Shown: in pieces, positions 61,246 through 64,000 of the stretch
Layout of the letters: each line of letters begins with the position of its first letter
Position numbering within the stretch: position 1 is the first letter of the stretch
DNA from: Microbacterium azadirachtae
Lineage (GTDB): Bacteria > Actinomycetota > Actinomycetes > Actinomycetales > Microbacteriaceae
DNA: 64,000 nt
Assembly: GCF_000956505.1 (NCBI RefSeq)
Contig: NZ_JYIX01000023.1
Location: forward strand, 1 to 64,000
Direction of reading: 5' to 3'
Translations under genes and position numbers: made by a program
The notes under the pieces: generated by a model
The model's input: only the letters and a program-made list of their open reading frames with translations
Databases searched by the model: none
What the model was told of the DNA's origin: nothing

Positions 61246-62507
61246 TGACGATCTCTGCCGCCCCTGTGATCCGCCGCCGGATGATGGACCTCACCCTCGA
61301 GGAGCACACGCTCACCGTGCCTCTGGTGTGGTCTGATCCGTCCGACACCCGCACGATCGACGTGTTCGCCTCGGTCGTGTCGCGTGAGGGCGGCGAGGAC
61401 CTCCCCTACCTGGTGTTCCTGCAGGGCGGCCCCGGATCCGAGGCTCCGCGCGCCCTGCATGCGCCGGCGGCACCGTCGTGGCTGGATCAGGCGCTCGCGC
61501 ATCACAGGGTCGTCATGATCGACCAGCGCGGGACCGGGCGCTCGACCCCCGTCGGCGACGGCATCCTGTCCCGCGGCACGGAGGCGGTCGCCGAGCACCT
61601 CACGCACCTGCGCGCGGATGCGATCGTGCGGGACTGCGAAGCCATGCGCGCGCACCTGGGCGCGGAGCGCTGGAACGTGCTCGGGCAGTCGTTCGGCGGC
61701 TTCACGACCCTCGCCTACCTCTCCACGGACGCCTCATCGATCGACCGCGCGTACCTCACGGGCGGTCTCAGCACCGTGACCCGCAGCCCCGACGAGGTGT
61801 ATGCGCTCTGCTACGACAAGATGCGCGACGCCTCCGAGCGCTACTACCGGCGCTTCCCCGAGCACCGAGAGCGCATGCGCCGCCTGGTGGATCTCGCCGC
61901 GTCCGGCGACATCGTGCTGCCGTCCGGCGAGGTGGTCTCGCCGTCCCGGCTGCGTTCGGCGGGATCGGCCCTCGGTATGAACGACGGCTGGCAGACGCTC
62001 TGGCAGCTGCTGGAGCTGGATCCCACGACCAGCGCGTTCCGCTACGACCTCGCTGCGGCGATGCCGTTCGGGGGCCGCAACCCGCTGTACTTCGTGTTCC
62101 ACGAGTCCAGCTATGCCAACGGCCACGTCACCGGCTGGTCGGCCGAGCGTGTGGAGCCCGCCGACTTCGTCGAGGACGTCACGCTGTTCACCGGCGAGCA
62201 CATCCGAAGCGACTGGACCGAGACGGTCCCGGCCTTCCAGCCCTGGCGCGACGTCGCCCTCGCGCTCGCCGAGCACGAGTGGCCCGCGATCTACGATCCG
62301 GCCGCACTCGCGGCGTCGGGCGCGCGCGGCGCCGCCTCGGTTTACGTGAACGACCCCTACGTGCCGCTCGAGTACTCGCTGGAGACCGCGGCTCTGCTTC
62401 CCGACCTCCGTCTGTGGGTCACGAGCGAGCACGAGCACAACGGACTGCGCGCCGGGCGCGTGCTCGAGCACCTCGTCGACCTGGCCCACGACCGCCGGTT
62501 CCGCTGA
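61245..62507 (+). CDS. Proline iminopeptidase-like S33 hydrolase
   Basis: A 420-residue alpha/beta hydrolase with HGGP-type FLQGGPGSEAPR, VVMIDQRGTGRS, nucleophile GQSFGGFTT and a C-terminal His in TSEHEHNGL. This pattern is that of S33 prolyl aminopeptidases. It is translationally coupled to the DUF262 gene (TGATG), an unusual partner. A GC-rich hairpin at 62526-62560 follows. Confidence 0.82.
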   Translation: MTISAAPVIRRRMMDLTLEEHTLTVPLVWSDPSDTRTIDVFASVVSREGGEDLPYLVFLQGGPGSEAPRALHAPAAPSWLDQALAHHRVVMIDQRGTGRSTPVGDGILSRGTEAVAEHLTHLRADAIVRDCEAMRAHLGAERWNVLGQSFGGFTTLAYLSTDASSIDRAYLTGGLSTVTRSPDEVYALCYDKMRDASERYYRRFPEHRERMRRLVDLAASGDIVLPSGEVVSPSRLRSAGSALGMNDGWQTLWQLLELDPTTSAFRYDLAAAMPFGGRNPLYFVFHESSYANGHVTGWSAERVEPADFVEDVTLFTGEHIRSDWTETVPAFQPWRDVALALAEHEWPAIYDPAALAASGARGAASVYVNDPYVPLEYSLETAALLPDLRLWVTSEHEHNGLRAGRVLEHLVDLAHDRRFR

Positions 62508-62542
62508 GCGACCTCTGCACGGGACGCGGTGCGCGCAGGCGA

Positions 62543-63067
62543 TCAGCCGGCGCGCACCGCCTCGTACTCCGGGAGCAGCGCCTGCCAGCGCTCCTTCCAG
62601 GCGGGCGCAGGCTCCGCAGCGGACCAGCCGGAGGGATGCGCGCCGGCCGCGGATCGCAGGGAACGGCCGAGATCCTCGAGATGCACCTGCCAGCCCGCGG
62701 CGTGGAAGTGCAGCACGCCGACGCCGAGTCCGCGTTCCTCCACCACCAGCCGGGATTGCCGGCCCTCTGCGGACAGCCAGGCCTCGATCACGGTCTCCTC
62801 GTCGGTGCCCGGCTCCTGAGTGACCACCAGGTGGTGCGGCGCCTCGCAGACCTCGACCCGCATCGCCCCGGTCCACGTGCTCGTGAACGTGGCGTCCAGC
62901 ATGCCCCCGACGCGGAAGTCGCCGGTCACCTGGACGATCCAACGCGCCAGCCGCGCGGGATCCGTGCACGCCTGCCAGAGGTCGTCCACGTCCGTGTCGT
63001 AGACGTCCTCGACGCGGATGGCGCCACGGGTGTCGTCGAGATCCCACATCGTCCCGGTCGCGATCAT
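62543..63067 (-). CDS. SRPBCC (AHSA1-type) domain protein
   Basis: A 174-residue protein with RVEDVYDTDVDDLWQACTDP and LARWIVQVTGDFRVGG, typical of the activator-of-Hsp90/START-like fold. Such proteins are often cotranscribed with ArsR regulators, as here (4-base overlap). Ligand unknown. Confidence 0.82.
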   Translation of the reverse strand: MIATGTMWDLDDTRGAIRVEDVYDTDVDDLWQACTDPARLARWIVQVTGDFRVGGMLDATFTSTWTGAMRVEVCEAPHHLVVTQEPGTDEETVIEAWLSAEGRQSRLVVEERGLGVGVLHFHAAGWQVHLEDLGRSLRSAAGAHPSGWSAAEPAPAWKERWQALLPEYEAVRAG

Positions 63068-63381
63068 GTCCTGTCCTTCTTCCCTCGGGCGATCTCGGTG
63101 TGCAGGGAGTCCAAGCGCTGCACCCACAGATCGCGGTACTCCTCGAGCCAGTCGTCGAGGTCGACCAGCGCCTCCGGACGCAGGCGATAGATACGACGCT
63201 GCGCGTCCTGGCGCACGTCGACCAGGCCCGCTTCGCGCAGCACGCGAAGATGCCGCGACACCCCGGGCCGTGCGATCGGCAGCGCCTCGGCGAGCTCACC
63301 CGCCGTCGCCTCGTGATCGCGCAGGATGCCCAGCACGACACGGCGACTCGGGTCGGCGAGAGCCTGCAGAACGGCGTCCAT
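63064..63381 (-). CDS. ArsR family regulator
   Basis: A 105-residue winged-helix protein: ADPSRRVVLGILRDHEATAG, then IARPGVSRHLRVLREAGLV and RIYRLRPEALVDL. It lacks metal-binding cysteines, so it belongs to the non-metal ArsR group that pairs with SRPBCC genes. It probably represses its own operon through a repeat just upstream. Confidence 0.85.
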   Translation of the reverse strand: MDAVLQALADPSRRVVLGILRDHEATAGELAEALPIARPGVSRHLRVLREAGLVDVRQDAQRRIYRLRPEALVDLDDWLEEYRDLWVQRLDSLHTEIARGKKDRT

Positions 63382-63404
63382 GACCCGAATGTACCTCATC
63401 AGTT

Positions 63405-63424
63405 ACGTACCTACAAGGGTACGT
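63405..63424. promoter_or_regulatory. Inverted repeat upstream of the ArsR gene
   Basis: ACGTACC and GGTACGT flank a 6-base spacer, 24 bases before the ATG at 63381. This is a likely ArsR operator. Confidence 0.45.
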
Positions 63425-63531
63425 TCGAGTCGCGCGCGATAGCGACGCCGAGCGTGCTCGTCAACCCCGTCGCGATCGGATGGCGGACCTGCAAGCGTGT
63501 GACCCACGACACACACGAGAGGAGGCACGCA

Positions 63532-63738
63532 ATGAGCGCTGCCGATCACGCGAAGAACGCCGCCGAGAAGCTGGGGGGAAAGATCAAGGAGGGGGCCGGC
63601 AAGGTCACCGACAATGAGGAGCTCGAGAACGAGGGCCGGATGGATCAGGCCAAGGCCGATCTGAAGGAGGCCGGAGAGAACCTCAAGGACGACGTGAAGA
63701 AGGCCGGCGAGCACGTCAAGGACGCGATGCACGACTGA
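63532..63738 (+). CDS. CsbD family stress protein
   Basis: A 68-residue, highly charged helical protein with the CsbD pattern KLGGKIKEGAGKVTDNEELE and a Lys/Glu-rich tail. GAGAGGAGG lies before the ATG. CsbD-like proteins are induced by general stress in many bacteria; their action is unclear. Confidence 0.85.
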   Translation: MSAADHAKNAAEKLGGKIKEGAGKVTDNEELENEGRMDQAKADLKEAGENLKDDVKKAGEHVKDAMHD

Positions 63739-63858
63739 TCCCGCAGAGCGGCGCCCCGCCGGGTGCGGAGAACGGATCCGGTGGGGCGGGCGGGACGTGA
63801 ACGCGCGATCGTTCCCACGGTTCCTTGTGGGTCGCGCGGGCGAATTCTGGTGGTCGTT

Positions 63859-64000
63859 CTATACGGCTTGGACCATGCCTATCAGATGGTCCCGGTCATC
63901 CCATGTCGAGGTCTCGATGAACCCGGTCTTTTTGTAGAGGGCGATCGCGCCTGCGCGCCACTCCCATACCGAGAGTCGGATCGTTTCGGCTTCGGTGCGC
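63859..64000 (-). CDS. GNAT acetyltransferase, C-terminal part, cut by window edge
   Basis: Read leftward, the 46 visible codons give AETIRLSVWEWRAGAIALYK then KTGFIETSTWDDRDHLIGM and a stop. The A-I-A-L-Y-x-K-x-G-F pattern is the end of the GNAT fold. The start and acetyl-CoA loop lie outside the window. Confidence 0.65.
   Translation of the reverse strand, partial: RTEAETIRLSVWEWRAGAIALYKKTGFIETSTWDDRDHLIGMVQAV

Overview
The window is a high-GC actinobacterial chromosome segment, most likely from Microbacterium or another Microbacteriaceae. This rests on overall GC, pervasive GTG starts and ATGA overlaps. It also rests on gene orders typical of Actinobacteria: glnE beside glnA2, and aceE - PucR-type regulator - fabD-fabH-acpP-fabF - DUF3145. 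No database search was possible; product names come from motifs and family knowledge.

Host left part (1-8224): a DUF4191 membrane protein, a rimK-like glutamate ligase divergent from a RimB-like protease, GNAT and RDD genes, a metNIQ methionine importer, and a type I glutamine synthetase (glnA) behind a GlnR-like box.

Integrated element (8199-23611, about 15.4 kb, visibly lower GC): it is bounded by a 19-bp direct repeat that is the 3' end of glnA. A tyrosine integrase lies at the glnA side. A rightward block follows: excisionase-like protein, small phage-type genes and a RepA-like ATPase. The structural genes are few: a terminase-small-subunit-like protein, a tail-chaperone-like protein and a tape measure protein. 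No large terminase, portal, capsid, tail tube or lysis gene is visible, so it looks like a phage satellite or a compact defective prophage. The right third carries cargo: a lipoprotein next to the tape measure gene, an OLD-type ATPase/TOPRIM nuclease with a small partner, an orphan HicB-like protein and HTH proteins. Just inside the right end is an array of eight palindromes built on GTTCCCGGGAAC, each with its own symmetric arms; this is the most unusual structure in the window. Beyond the right end are an integrase-tail remnant and decayed genes, suggesting repeated use of the same attachment site.

Host right part (24672-64000): a YibE/F membrane protein; a TetR-controlled MFS - esterase - rhamnosidase operon; diacylglycerol kinase; glnE - glnA2 - small SPOR-like gene; polyphosphate glucokinase; rnpB; a PolA-type polymerase; aldo/keto reductase; zinc-ribbon and YchJ proteins; a CopB-type copper ATPase with a CsoR-like operator; an aminotransferase and tRNA-Val; an MFS - ammonia-lyase-like - IclR cluster with an atypical active-site triad; aceE; the fatty acid synthesis operon; an Fe/2OG-oxygenase-like gene with an iron-box-like site; a DUF262/DUF1524 defence-type gene; an S33 peptidase; an ArsR-SRPBCC pair; CsbD; and a truncated GNAT. 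The two glutamine synthetases, GlnE and the GlnR-like box together describe nitrogen control, and the mobile element sits directly against its central gene.
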